Origin: Bacillus sp. B1-b2
GTDB taxonomy: Bacteria; Bacillota; Bacilli; Bacillales; Cytobacillaceae
Assembly: GCF_009183415.1 (NCBI RefSeq)
Contig: NZ_WEHU01000021.1
Span: 1 to 64,000 of the forward strand
Reading direction: 5' to 3'
DNA length: 64,000 nt
This document shows, in pieces, positions 18,037 to 24,814 of this stretch. Below the pieces are notes generated by a model that was given only the letters and a program-made list of their open reading frames with translations, did not search any database and was not told where the DNA came from. The translations under genes and the position numbers were made by a program. Every line of letters starts with the position of its first letter. Within the stretch, counting starts at the first letter, position 1.

Positions 18037-18234
18037 TTTTTGACAAGATTCGACGACCTTTTACAGAATCATCATTACTTTTTTACCATTTTAAGAGTGT
18101 TAAAGTCAATTGCTATATGGTATATATTACCTATTTATCTCTTTTTATTTTCTTAAAAATAACTTAAATACTATATTCCCATTTTTTTCACGAAATATTT
18201 ACTTCATTATATAGATATTTATCAGAAAATAATA

Positions 18235-18269
18235 AAGCATCCTTACCTCTGTAAAAGGTAAGGATGCTT
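18235..18269 (-). terminator. Terminator of the SGNH hydrolase gene
   Basis: A 14-bp perfect stem (18235-18248 and 18256-18269; arm AAGCATCCTTACCT) followed on the minus strand by TTATTATTTTCT. It begins 10 bp past the stop codon. Confidence 0.85.
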
Positions 18270-18278
18270 CCATTAAAA

Positions 18279-18896
18279 TCACTTATTTTCATATGTTTGC
18301 AACCATGTTTGAGCCATTAATAAATTTCCAGTTGAATTCATATGGACACCATCTGTAGTCAAAGTTTGATGATTTGTTTTATGGAGATAATTAATAAAAA
18401 CTTGATGTGTAGGTATCACTAAAGCATGATAGCTTTCTGCTACTTCATGGATTATTTGCACATATTGCTTTAGTAACAAATTCCCTTTTGCTGTTACATT
18501 TTCCTCAATAATAGTTGGCTCCATTAAAATAATTTTTGCATTAGTCTCCCTTTTTACCTTGTCTAATATTCTCCTATAAATCTCATTGAACTTGGGCGGA
18601 GTAATCTGTTCTTTATCGGGATGATCAAGCTGTCTCCATACATCATTTATCCCAATGGAAATAGAAACAATATCAGGATTCAAATCGATTACATCCTCTT
18701 GCCATCTTTCTTCTAAATCAGATATTCTATTGCCGCCAACTCCTTTATTGATTATGATTGGTAAGTTTTCTGGTTGATTAATAGCAAAATAGTCTCTTAT
18801 ATTTAGAACATAACCAAAACCGATTTCTTCTCTATCTTCAAATCTACCAGCTTCTGTTATACTATCTCCAATAAATAAGATTTTAGTGTTTCTCAT
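18279..18896 (-). CDS. SGNH/GDSL-family hydrolase (esterase)
   Basis: A 205-aa cytoplasmic SGNH hydrolase. All four blocks are visible: GDSIT with nucleophile Ser12, Gly54/55 with Asn56 (GVGGNR), Gly82-x-Asn84 (GINDVW) and the DGVH pair Asp182/His185. There is no signal peptide, so it acts inside the cell, probably as an esterase or acetylesterase on small or carbohydrate-linked esters; the substrate is open. The ATG at 18896 follows AGGAGGAGG. A weak cre-like palindrome centred near 18921 (AAAACGTTTTCA) lies just upstream and could mean carbon control. It is monocistronic. Confidence 0.88.
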   Translation of the reverse strand: MRNTKILFIGDSITEAGRFEDREEIGFGYVLNIRDYFAINQPENLPIIINKGVGGNRISDLEERWQEDVIDLNPDIVSISIGINDVWRQLDHPDKEQITPPKFNEIYRRILDKVKRETNAKIILMEPTIIEENVTAKGNLLLKQYVQIIHEVAESYHALVIPTHQVFINYLHKTNHQTLTTDGVHMNSTGNLLMAQTWLQTYENK

Positions 18897-18976
18897 CTAC
18901 AAGTCCTCCTCCTAATAAAACGTTTTCAATTGAAGATTATCACGAACTCGTCTATTCTACAAGCTAGAGATACTCA

Positions 18977-19013
18977 TAAAAAAAATCACCGTGATTATTA
19001 CAAACACGGTGAT
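18977..19013 (-). terminator. Terminator of the zinc-binding lipoprotein gene
   Basis: A perfect 9-bp stem, ATCACCGTG (18985-18993) and CACGGTGAT (19005-19013), with a run of T on the minus strand. Confidence 0.85.
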
Positions 19014-19025
19014 AGGTTCTTCTCT

Positions 19026-20012
19026 TTAATTTTGCGACACTACAATTGTTTCTAAATTTCTTTCCATAACACTAATATAATCTAGTCCTTGCTCTCTATC
19101 TTCCTTGCTTAGCACTTCCAATGTGCTTAATACTTCTGTTTTTGCCCCAACTTCAGATGCTAAAGTTTGTGCTACTTTTTCTGATGCCGTTTCTTCAAAA
19201 TAGATGACTTTAATATCATGTTCTGTTGCAAAATCTTTTAATTCCGCTAGCTTTTGTGCACTTGGCTCTTGCTCAGGAGATAGCCCTGCAATTGCTACTT
19301 GCTCTAATCCATATTCACTAGCTAAATAAGCAAATGCTGCATGCTGAGTAATCATTTCTTTTTTCGATACATTACTTAATTCATCCTTAAATTTCGTATC
19401 AAGTGCTTGAAGTTTTGCGATATATGCGTCACTGTTTTTCGTATAAGAATCTTCATTATCTGGATCTGCTTTAATTAAGCTTTTTGTAATATTTTTCACT
19501 TCTTCAATAGCCAATGCAGGACTTAACCATACATGAGGATCGTACTCATGGCTATGCTCATGTTCACTATGTTCTTCCTCTTCGTGATTATGCTCTTCCT
19601 CTGTTCCTTCAGCATGCTCATGTTCTTCTTCTTCTGTTCCTTCTTTTAACGTAATACCATCGCTTGCTTCAACAAAGGTAATTTCTTTTGTATCTACAGC
19701 TGCCTCAATCGATTCCACAAATGTTTCCATGTATGTACTATTGTAGATAAATAAATCAGAGTCCTGTACTTTGGCAATATCTTTTGGTGTTGGTTCCCAT
19801 CCATGTGCTTCCTGATTTTCTGGTACTAGGAGTTCCACCTCGGCATTGTCTCCTGCTACTTGCTTCGTGAATTCATACATAGGATAAAAAGTGGTCATAA
19901 CCTTAAGCTTACCCTCTCCAGCATTAGAAGCATTCTCTTCCCCTTTACCACATGCTGCAACTACCATAATAGCTGCCATCATTAAGAATAAAATTCTTAG
20001 ATTTTTTTTCAT
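19026..20012 (-). CDS. znuA: Zinc ABC transporter substrate-binding lipoprotein (ZnuA/AdcA-like)
   Basis: A 328-aa extracytoplasmic metal-binding lipoprotein. The signal sequence ends in the lipobox VAAC with Cys21. Likely metal ligands are His70 (EAHGW), His160 (YDPHVWLSP), His224 (TQHAAF) and an acidic residue near 274 (FEETASEK). Between residues about 127 and 157 lies a His/Glu-rich loop with many HEH/HNH motifs, typical of zinc rather than manganese binders. It delivers Zn2+ to an ABC permease, but no znuB or znuC gene is adjacent; the gene is flanked by terminators. Two Zur-like boxes lie upstream. GGGAGAGG precedes the ATG. The symbol reflects family resemblance. Confidence 0.88.
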   Translation of the reverse strand: MKKNLRILFLMMAAIMVVAACGKGEENASNAGEGKLKVMTTFYPMYEFTKQVAGDNAEVELLVPENQEAHGWEPTPKDIAKVQDSDLFIYNSTYMETFVESIEAAVDTKEITFVEASDGITLKEGTEEEEHEHAEGTEEEHNHEEEEHSEHEHSHEYDPHVWLSPALAIEEVKNITKSLIKADPDNEDSYTKNSDAYIAKLQALDTKFKDELSNVSKKEMITQHAAFAYLASEYGLEQVAIAGLSPEQEPSAQKLAELKDFATEHDIKVIYFEETASEKVAQTLASEVGAKTEVLSTLEVLSKEDREQGLDYISVMERNLETIVVSQN

Positions 20013-20121
20013 TATTTCCTCTCCCTTTACTTGTTTACGGAATAATATTATCCTTAAACGGATTCATTTCTATCATTAACCATATCCATCATATTTATAT
20101 CTTTCTACTTAGCTCCTTAAC

Positions 20122-20142
20122 AAACCGAAATAGTTACGATTT
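20122..20142. promoter_or_regulatory. Zur-like box 1 upstream of znuA
   Basis: This 21-bp site has the right half GTTACGATTT and matches the Bacillus Zur consensus (AAATCGTAAT-N-ATTACGATTT) at all but three positions by eye. It lies about 110 bp upstream of the znuA start. Confidence 0.6.
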
Positions 20143-20185
20143 AAAAAAAGAACAATACATATAATAATTATCGACTTATCCATAT

Positions 20186-20206
20186 TAACCGTAACGGTTA
20201 CGATTT
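20186..20206. promoter_or_regulatory. Zur-like box 2 upstream of znuA
   Basis: A near-perfect dyad (CCGTAAC-GGTTACGATT core) with four differences from the Bacillus Zur consensus. It lies 44 bp from box 1, measured edge to edge. Two boxes in front of one zinc-binding gene fit zinc-responsive repression. Confidence 0.6.
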
Positions 20207-20226
20207 GTAAAGTGTTTTTTATTATT

Positions 20227-20273
20227 TATTTTTGTATTTCTCTTTTAAGATTATAAAGAGAAATACAAAAATA
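20227..20273 (-). terminator. Long AT-rich hairpin after the sensor kinase gene
   Basis: A perfect 19-bp stem (20227-20245 and 20255-20273; TATTTTTGTATTTCTCTTT and its complement). It follows the kinase stop at 20306 on the minus strand and probably acts as its terminator, isolating the Zur-controlled region. Confidence 0.65.
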
Positions 20274-20305
20274 AGCTACTTTCATACTCTTTTCTCAAAT
20301 ATAAT

Positions 20306-21898
20306 TCACTTTGTACCCAAAATAATTTGGATGCTTGTTCCTTTCCCTTTTTCACTATCTATAACCAATCTACCATTATGATGATCTATGATATTTTTAA
20401 TGACCAAATAACCTAATCCTGTGCCAGTATTTTTAGTAGAGTAAAAGGGTGAACCTAACTTTCTAATCTGATCCTGATCCATTCCTATTCCATTATCTTC
20501 TATGAAAATAGTAATTTCATTAGAATTTACCATTCTTGTTTTTACAATAATTTTTCCTCCATAAGGTAATGCTTCTTCTACCCCATTCTTCAATATGTTA
20601 ACAAATACTTGTTTCAACTGATTTTCGTCACAGTAAATCACTACATCTTCTGGGATGAAATCTCGCTTAATTAAGATATTATTCATATTGGCACTTACTT
20701 GGAATAAGGATAAAATTTCATTTAAGATAGAATGAAGATTTTTATCTTGATAACTAAGTACATGTGGCTTTGATAAAATAAGAAATTCTCCCACAATAAA
20801 GTTAATACGATCTAGTTCAGAAAGAATAAGTCTTAGATGTGATTGATCACGAATATCTTGACCTAAAAATTGAATAAAACCTCTGATTGTAGTGAGTGGG
20901 TTCCTAATTTCATGTGCAACACTTGCAGCCATCTGCCCAACAGCAGATAATTTTTCTGAATTTAAAAGAAGTAATTCTGTTTCCTTTCTTACGGTATAAT
21001 CTCTAAATTCTACAAACGCCCCAATGAGATAACCATCTTCTTGAATGATTGGATTACAATCCAATAGAAAAGTTAATTCATTTCCATCTTCTCTAAGAAA
21101 AGAAATTTCTTTTTCCTTAATTAGCGTTCGATTGTTTAAAGATTCTCGTAAACATTCTCCAAAATAGGGAACTTCATCAACTGATTTACCAATTAAATCA
21201 ACTTTGTTCCATTCCGTTATTCTTTCTGCATAGGGATTAAAATCTATTAAGAAACCATCTTTATCTACCATTAAGATACCATTTTGTGTTGTTTTCATCA
21301 TCATAGTATTCATCATATTTAATTGATGATTTTGTTTTATTAAAGAAATTTCTCTTTCAATGGATTCATTGACATTAAGAAGTAATGGCAGCATCAGTGG
21401 ATTAGCATTCTTTATATCTGTCATAATTCCTATTGCACCAATTACTCTATCATGCTCTCTATCCATAATAGGGATAGCATAACAAACTGTCTGATGAAGA
21501 AATTGATGGAAATGCTGTTCACCTATGATTTCCATTTTCCTACTATACTTTAATGCAAGTGTAATAACGTTAATCCCACAATCCTCTTCTTTAAACCTCA
21601 CGCCTTCTTCTATCCCCATGCTTTTAGCCTGTTGGCGGTTTTGTTCATCACCCTGAACTGTAAGAAGATACCCATCTGCATCACAAACAGACACAATCAT
21701 AGGCACATTCGGAATAGACAGGAGAAACTTATCTAAAAAATATCGAACGATACTTATTACTTTTTTATACTGCTTCTTCTTTTCCTTTAAATGCTCAGGT
21801 GTTAGTCTTTCTGAAAATGTAACTAAATCTGTTGCTATAAGTCCATTATCTATACACTGCTTTTTCAAAGCTTCATAATCTATTGCTACTTGTTCCAT
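20306..21898 (-). CDS. Orphan sensor histidine kinase with GAF and PAS domains
   Basis: A 530-aa soluble kinase. Residues about 60-180 form a GAF-like sensor of the AcoR type (DADGYLLTVQGDEQ, EEDCGINVITLALK). About 200-310 are PAS (GILMVDKDGFLIDFNPYAER). The dimerisation domain has the phospho-acceptor His329 (VAHEIRNPLTTIRGF), and about 420-530 form the ATPase (ILKNGVEEA, EDNGIGM, TGLGYLV). There are no TM helices and no adjacent response regulator. Solitary GAF/PAS kinases in Bacillus often feed the sporulation phosphorelay, and the divergent neighbour is spoVFA, so a sporulation kinase role is plausible but inferred. The ATG at 21898 follows AGGAG. Confidence 0.85.
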   Translation of the reverse strand: MEQVAIDYEALKKQCIDNGLIATDLVTFSERLTPEHLKEKKKQYKKVISIVRYFLDKFLLSIPNVPMIVSVCDADGYLLTVQGDEQNRQQAKSMGIEEGVRFKEEDCGINVITLALKYSRKMEIIGEQHFHQFLHQTVCYAIPIMDREHDRVIGAIGIMTDIKNANPLMLPLLLNVNESIEREISLIKQNHQLNMMNTMMMKTTQNGILMVDKDGFLIDFNPYAERITEWNKVDLIGKSVDEVPYFGECLRESLNNRTLIKEKEISFLREDGNELTFLLDCNPIIQEDGYLIGAFVEFRDYTVRKETELLLLNSEKLSAVGQMAASVAHEIRNPLTTIRGFIQFLGQDIRDQSHLRLILSELDRINFIVGEFLILSKPHVLSYQDKNLHSILNEILSLFQVSANMNNILIKRDFIPEDVVIYCDENQLKQVFVNILKNGVEEALPYGGKIIVKTRMVNSNEITIFIEDNGIGMDQDQIRKLGSPFYSTKNTGTGLGYLVIKNIIDHHNGRLVIDSEKGKGTSIQIILGTK

Positions 21899-22058
21899 GG
21901 AAATACTCCTAAAAACTATTTTGCGTTAAATATTTTAACATATATATAAAATATATATTATATAATGTATTTTACATAAATTATAGAGAGATTTTAATAG
22001 ATTGGCAAAACAATCCCATTTATAATGGAAAAATTAATAAAAAGAGAGGTATTTAACG

Positions 22059-22931
22059 ATGAAAAGAAATCATATTTTATTAATCATTGGTGGCGATTTA
22101 AGACAAGTAGAAGTGGTTAATATATTAGCACCACGTCTTGATAAGATATACTTAGTTGGATTTGATCTTACTTCCTTTCCATACAGTAATGTACATCAAG
22201 TACAACTTGAAGAAGTATCTTTCTCTAAAGTTAATAGCATTCTACTCCCAATACCTGGAATTCATGAGGATGGTATAGTAGAAACCAAGTTTTCTAATAA
22301 GAAAATTCTCTTTACTAAGGAATTACTTGAGCAAACAAAACCCGATTGTACCATATACTCTGGAATTATTACCCCATATCTAGCTCAAATAACGAAACAA
22401 ACTAACCGAAAAATTGCCGCTATCTTTGACAGAGATGATGTTGCCATCTTGAATTCTATTCCAACTGCTGAGGGTGCATTAATGCTAGCTATACAACATA
22501 CAGACATCACCATTCATCAATCACAAGTAATCGTACTTGGATTTGGAAGAGTTGGTATGACGGTGGCTAGATTATTTGCATCTGTGGGCGCTTTAGTTAG
22601 TGTTTATGCCAGAAAGCAAGAGCATATAGCAAGAATAACAGAAATGGGATTAACCGCTATTACTCCTTCCACATTGGAAGGTTCTCTCACTCAACAGAAT
22701 ATTATTATTAATACGGTTCCTAGCCTAATCCTTACTTCTACCTTAATAAAGAAGCTATCTCTATCTTCCTTCATTATCGATTTAGCAAGTAAACCTGGTG
22801 GAACCGACTTCGATTCTGCTAAAGAGCATCAAATAAAAACAATTTGGCCATTAGGTCTTCCTGCTAAAGTAGCACCGAAAACTGCTGGAAAAATTATTGG
22901 TCAAGTACTTCTTGAAATGATAAATGAATAA
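22059..22931 (+). CDS. spoVFA: Dipicolinate synthase subunit A (orphan copy)
   Basis: A 290-aa protein, as long as Bacillus SpoVFA/DpaA (about 297 aa). The N-terminal half starts with GGDLRQVEVVNIL; the NAD(P)-binding Rossmann motif GFGRVGMTVARLF lies near residue 160. Typical blocks include NSIPTAEGALMLAIQHTD, ARITEMGL, IIDLASKPGGTDF and GLPAKVAPKTAGKII. With subunit B it makes dipicolinic acid, the spore-core calcium chelator, from a dihydrodipicolinate-pathway intermediate in the mother cell. Normally spoVFB, asd and dapG follow, but here a terminator follows at once and the next gene is unrelated. GAGAGG precedes the ATG. A CATAAATTA element at 21975-21983 fits a SigE/SigK -10 but lies in AT-rich DNA. 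Confidence 0.88.
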   Translation: MKRNHILLIIGGDLRQVEVVNILAPRLDKIYLVGFDLTSFPYSNVHQVQLEEVSFSKVNSILLPIPGIHEDGIVETKFSNKKILFTKELLEQTKPDCTIYSGIITPYLAQITKQTNRKIAAIFDRDDVAILNSIPTAEGALMLAIQHTDITIHQSQVIVLGFGRVGMTVARLFASVGALVSVYARKQEHIARITEMGLTAITPSTLEGSLTQQNIIINTVPSLILTSTLIKKLSLSSFIIDLASKPGGTDFDSAKEHQIKTIWPLGLPAKVAPKTAGKIIGQVLLEMINE

Positions 22932-22943
22932 TGTAGTGATTCT

Positions 22944-22972
22944 AAGAGGATTAAAAATAACATCCTCTTTTT
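22944..22972 (+). terminator. Terminator of spoVFA
   Basis: The stem AAGAGGAT (22944-22951) and ATCCTCTT (22962-22969) is followed by a run of T. It lies 12 bp past the stop and shows that the unit ends without spoVFB. Confidence 0.82.
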
Positions 22973-23063
22973 TATTTGCCTAATTATAAAACACCCCATT
23001 TACATTATTATACAAAAGTGATATCATAATTATATCAAAATGTATTATTAAGGAGTGATTGAT

Positions 23064-23906
23064 TTGCAGGAAAGAAATGCTTTTCATTTCAATGGGTTTG
23101 TTGGTGTATTATTCATTATTTTATCTCTTGCCTTAGGTGTTTACATGTTAGTGCAGGAACAACTTTTCATTGCTGTTCCAGTATTACTAGTCGCTGTTCT
23201 CCTTGCTAGTGGCATTACCATTATTCAGCCCAATCAAGCAGTAGTAGTAACTTTCTTCGGACAATATTTAGGAACTATTCGAAATAGTGGCCTTTTTCTA
23301 ACAGTACCATTAACTTTACGTAAGACGATTTCTCTTAGAGTTCGTAACTTCAACAGTAAACGTTTAAAAGTAAATGATATTGAAGGAAATCCAATTGAGA
23401 TTGCTGCTGTGATTGTCTTTAAAGTGATTGATTCAGCCAAAGCGAAGTTTGATGTAGATAACTACGAGGAGTTTGTAGAAATCCAAAGCGAAACGGCCAT
23501 TCGCCATGTTGCTACTAAATATCCATATGATACCTTTGAAGATGTAGAGCTTACTTTACGAGGAAACGCAGAAGAAATTTCAAATGAATTAACTGCTGAG
23601 CTACAGGCTAGATTAAACTTAGCTGGTGTGGAAGTATTAGAAGCAAGATTAACACACTTGGCTTATTCTACCGAAATTGCCCAAGCCATGTTACAACGTC
23701 AACAAGCATCTGCCATTATTTCTGCACGCCAAAAAATAGTCGAAGGAGCTGTTGGAATGGCTCAAATGGCTATTAATCGTCTGGAACAAGATAAAATTAT
23801 TGAATTAGATGATGAAAGAAAGGTACAATTAGTAAATAATTTACTAGTTGCCATTGTTTCCGAAAATTCAACAACACCTGTAATTAATACAGGCAGCTTA
23901 TATTAA
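23064..23906 (+). CDS. SPFH/band-7 (slipin-like) membrane protein
   Basis: A protein of about 280 aa. The start is best placed at TTG 23064, which lies 6-8 bp after AAGGAGTG; the upstream GTG at 23055 falls inside that Shine-Dalgarno sequence. Residues about 10-57 are two hydrophobic stretches, followed by QPNQAVVVTFFGQYLGTIR, the opening of an SPFH domain that runs to about residue 200. A helical tail (AMLQRQQASAIISARQKIVE) follows and should drive oligomerisation. Such proteins scaffold membrane microdomains. It forms a tight unit with the downstream ribbon-helix-helix gene. There is no NfeD gene beside it, unlike many band-7 loci. Confidence 0.85.
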   Translation: MQERNAFHFNGFVGVLFIILSLALGVYMLVQEQLFIAVPVLLVAVLLASGITIIQPNQAVVVTFFGQYLGTIRNSGLFLTVPLTLRKTISLRVRNFNSKRLKVNDIEGNPIEIAAVIVFKVIDSAKAKFDVDNYEEFVEIQSETAIRHVATKYPYDTFEDVELTLRGNAEEISNELTAELQARLNLAGVEVLEARLTHLAYSTEIAQAMLQRQQASAIISARQKIVEGAVGMAQMAINRLEQDKIIELDDERKVQLVNNLLVAIVSENSTTPVINTGSLY

Positions 23907-23919
23907 ATGAGTGATAGAA

Positions 23920-24108
23920 ATGACAAAGAAAAAAAGCTTTCCATTACGCATTGATCCGGAGCTCTATGAGGTACTGCAGAAATGGGCAGCAGATGATTTC
24001 CGCAGCATAAATAGCCATATGGAATATTTGCTTCGTGAATCAGCAAAAAAAGCAAAAAGATTTCCGAAACCAAAGAATACAGAAGAAAAGTCAGATCCTA
24101 CACAATAA
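23920..24108 (+). CDS. Arc-like ribbon-helix-helix protein
   Basis: A small basic protein of 62 aa from ATG 23920; a GTG at 23911 would give 65 aa, and neither start has a strong ribosome binding site. The core KSFPLRIDPELYEVLQKWAA, followed by FRSINSHMEYLLRES, is a ribbon-helix-helix pattern (strand, helix, turn, helix) as in Arc/MetJ repressors and some antitoxins. The Lys/Pro-rich tail is disordered. It starts 13 bp after the band-7 stop, so the pair is probably co-translated. No toxin gene is next to it. DNA binding and control of its own unit are inferred. Confidence 0.75.
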   Translation: MTKKKSFPLRIDPELYEVLQKWAADDFRSINSHMEYLLRESAKKAKRFPKPKNTEEKSDPTQ

Positions 24109-24126
24109 GTGTAGAATCTGACTTTT
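24086..24126 (+). terminator. Terminator overlapping the end of the RHH gene
   Basis: An 11-bp outer stem (AAAAGTCAGAT, 24086-24096, with 24116-24126) and a 6-bp inner stem (CTACAC/GTGTAG) lie across the stop codon at 24106-24108. T's in the right arm complete it. Confidence 0.75.
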
Positions 24127-24129
24127 CAT

Positions 24130-24523
24130 ACTGTTGAAAAACAAAATTGTCTATGGATAATTTGTGAAAAATAGAGATAAACCCTCTCGTATCATAATGG
24201 AAACGAGAGAGTTTTTTATGCACTTCACTTATTCAAATATGGACAAGTAGAAAATCGAAAGAGCTATGAAATAATGTATGATGCTCTGTACCGTAGAGAA
24301 TTGGGAAAAGACCACTTTTAGAAAAATAGTCGTAGAAATCCTCTTATTTTCGTTACTTCCATGAAAAACAACGGAAATAGACGGAGAATTACGCCTATTT
24401 CCTTAGAACACATAAAATCAGAGGCATTTTCCTTACTTAACCGGAAAAATCCGCTTATTAGCAAGGAAATTAACAGTATATTTGCCTTTAGTCGGAATTC
24501 TCCGCTTATTTTTGACGATTCCT
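24130..24523 (+). repeat. 394-bp dispersed repeat, copy A
   Basis: This copy matches the reverse complement of 35978-36371 along its whole length, with the same length and only scattered substitutions and small indels by eye. It is non-coding. Inside, a degenerate motif of the form GGAnAATnCGCTTATT recurs four times (CnCTTATT cores near 24342, 24392, 24452 and 24503) at 50-60-bp steps. No transposase is present. It looks like a MITE-like or REP-type family member. Confidence 0.85.
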
Positions 24524-24814
24524 AAAAATAGGCTGTAATTAATTGAAGCTTAATGAAAAAGTAACTTAGAAAGAAAAATGTATTTTTTATCCAGAATATG
24601 TATATTTCAGTCGTGATACTCCTATAGATTCTGCAAAAGCTTTATATCCTGTAGGCCAAGGGAAGATCTCGGCCGAAGCTTCAAGCCGCCTGTAACGGAA
24701 ATCAGAACCTTATTTAGCAAGTTGATTACTTATACAAGTTCTCGACACACTCATGTTATAAAAGTTGGAGGCATTTTAATTGGCATCATCTTTTTTCAAC
24801 AAGCTGGATTTTTT
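24524..24814. other. Intergenic relic sequence, no gene
   Basis: About 290 bp past the repeat. The first part is AT-rich. Around 24650-24710 a GC-richer segment (TGTAGGCCAAGGGAAGATC, then CGGCCGAAGCTTCAAGCC) resembles relic repeats I know from Bacillus intergenic DNA. No clear terminator for the SNF2 gene was found. Confidence 0.4.

Noticed and set aside
18036-18055. Two Spo0A-box-like sequences (TTTGTCGAA-like) upstream of the adhesin
   Set aside because: Both deviate at key positions, and one overlaps the candidate -35 region by composition only; not strong enough to report as sites.
18915-18928. cre box upstream of the SGNH hydrolase
   Set aside because: Two mismatches at the fixed 5' positions; kept as a remark only.
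21975-21983. SigE/SigK -10 element for spoVFA (CATAAATTA)
   Set aside because: The region is almost pure A/T, so the match is expected by chance, and no convincing -35 was found. Mentioned only within the gene entry.
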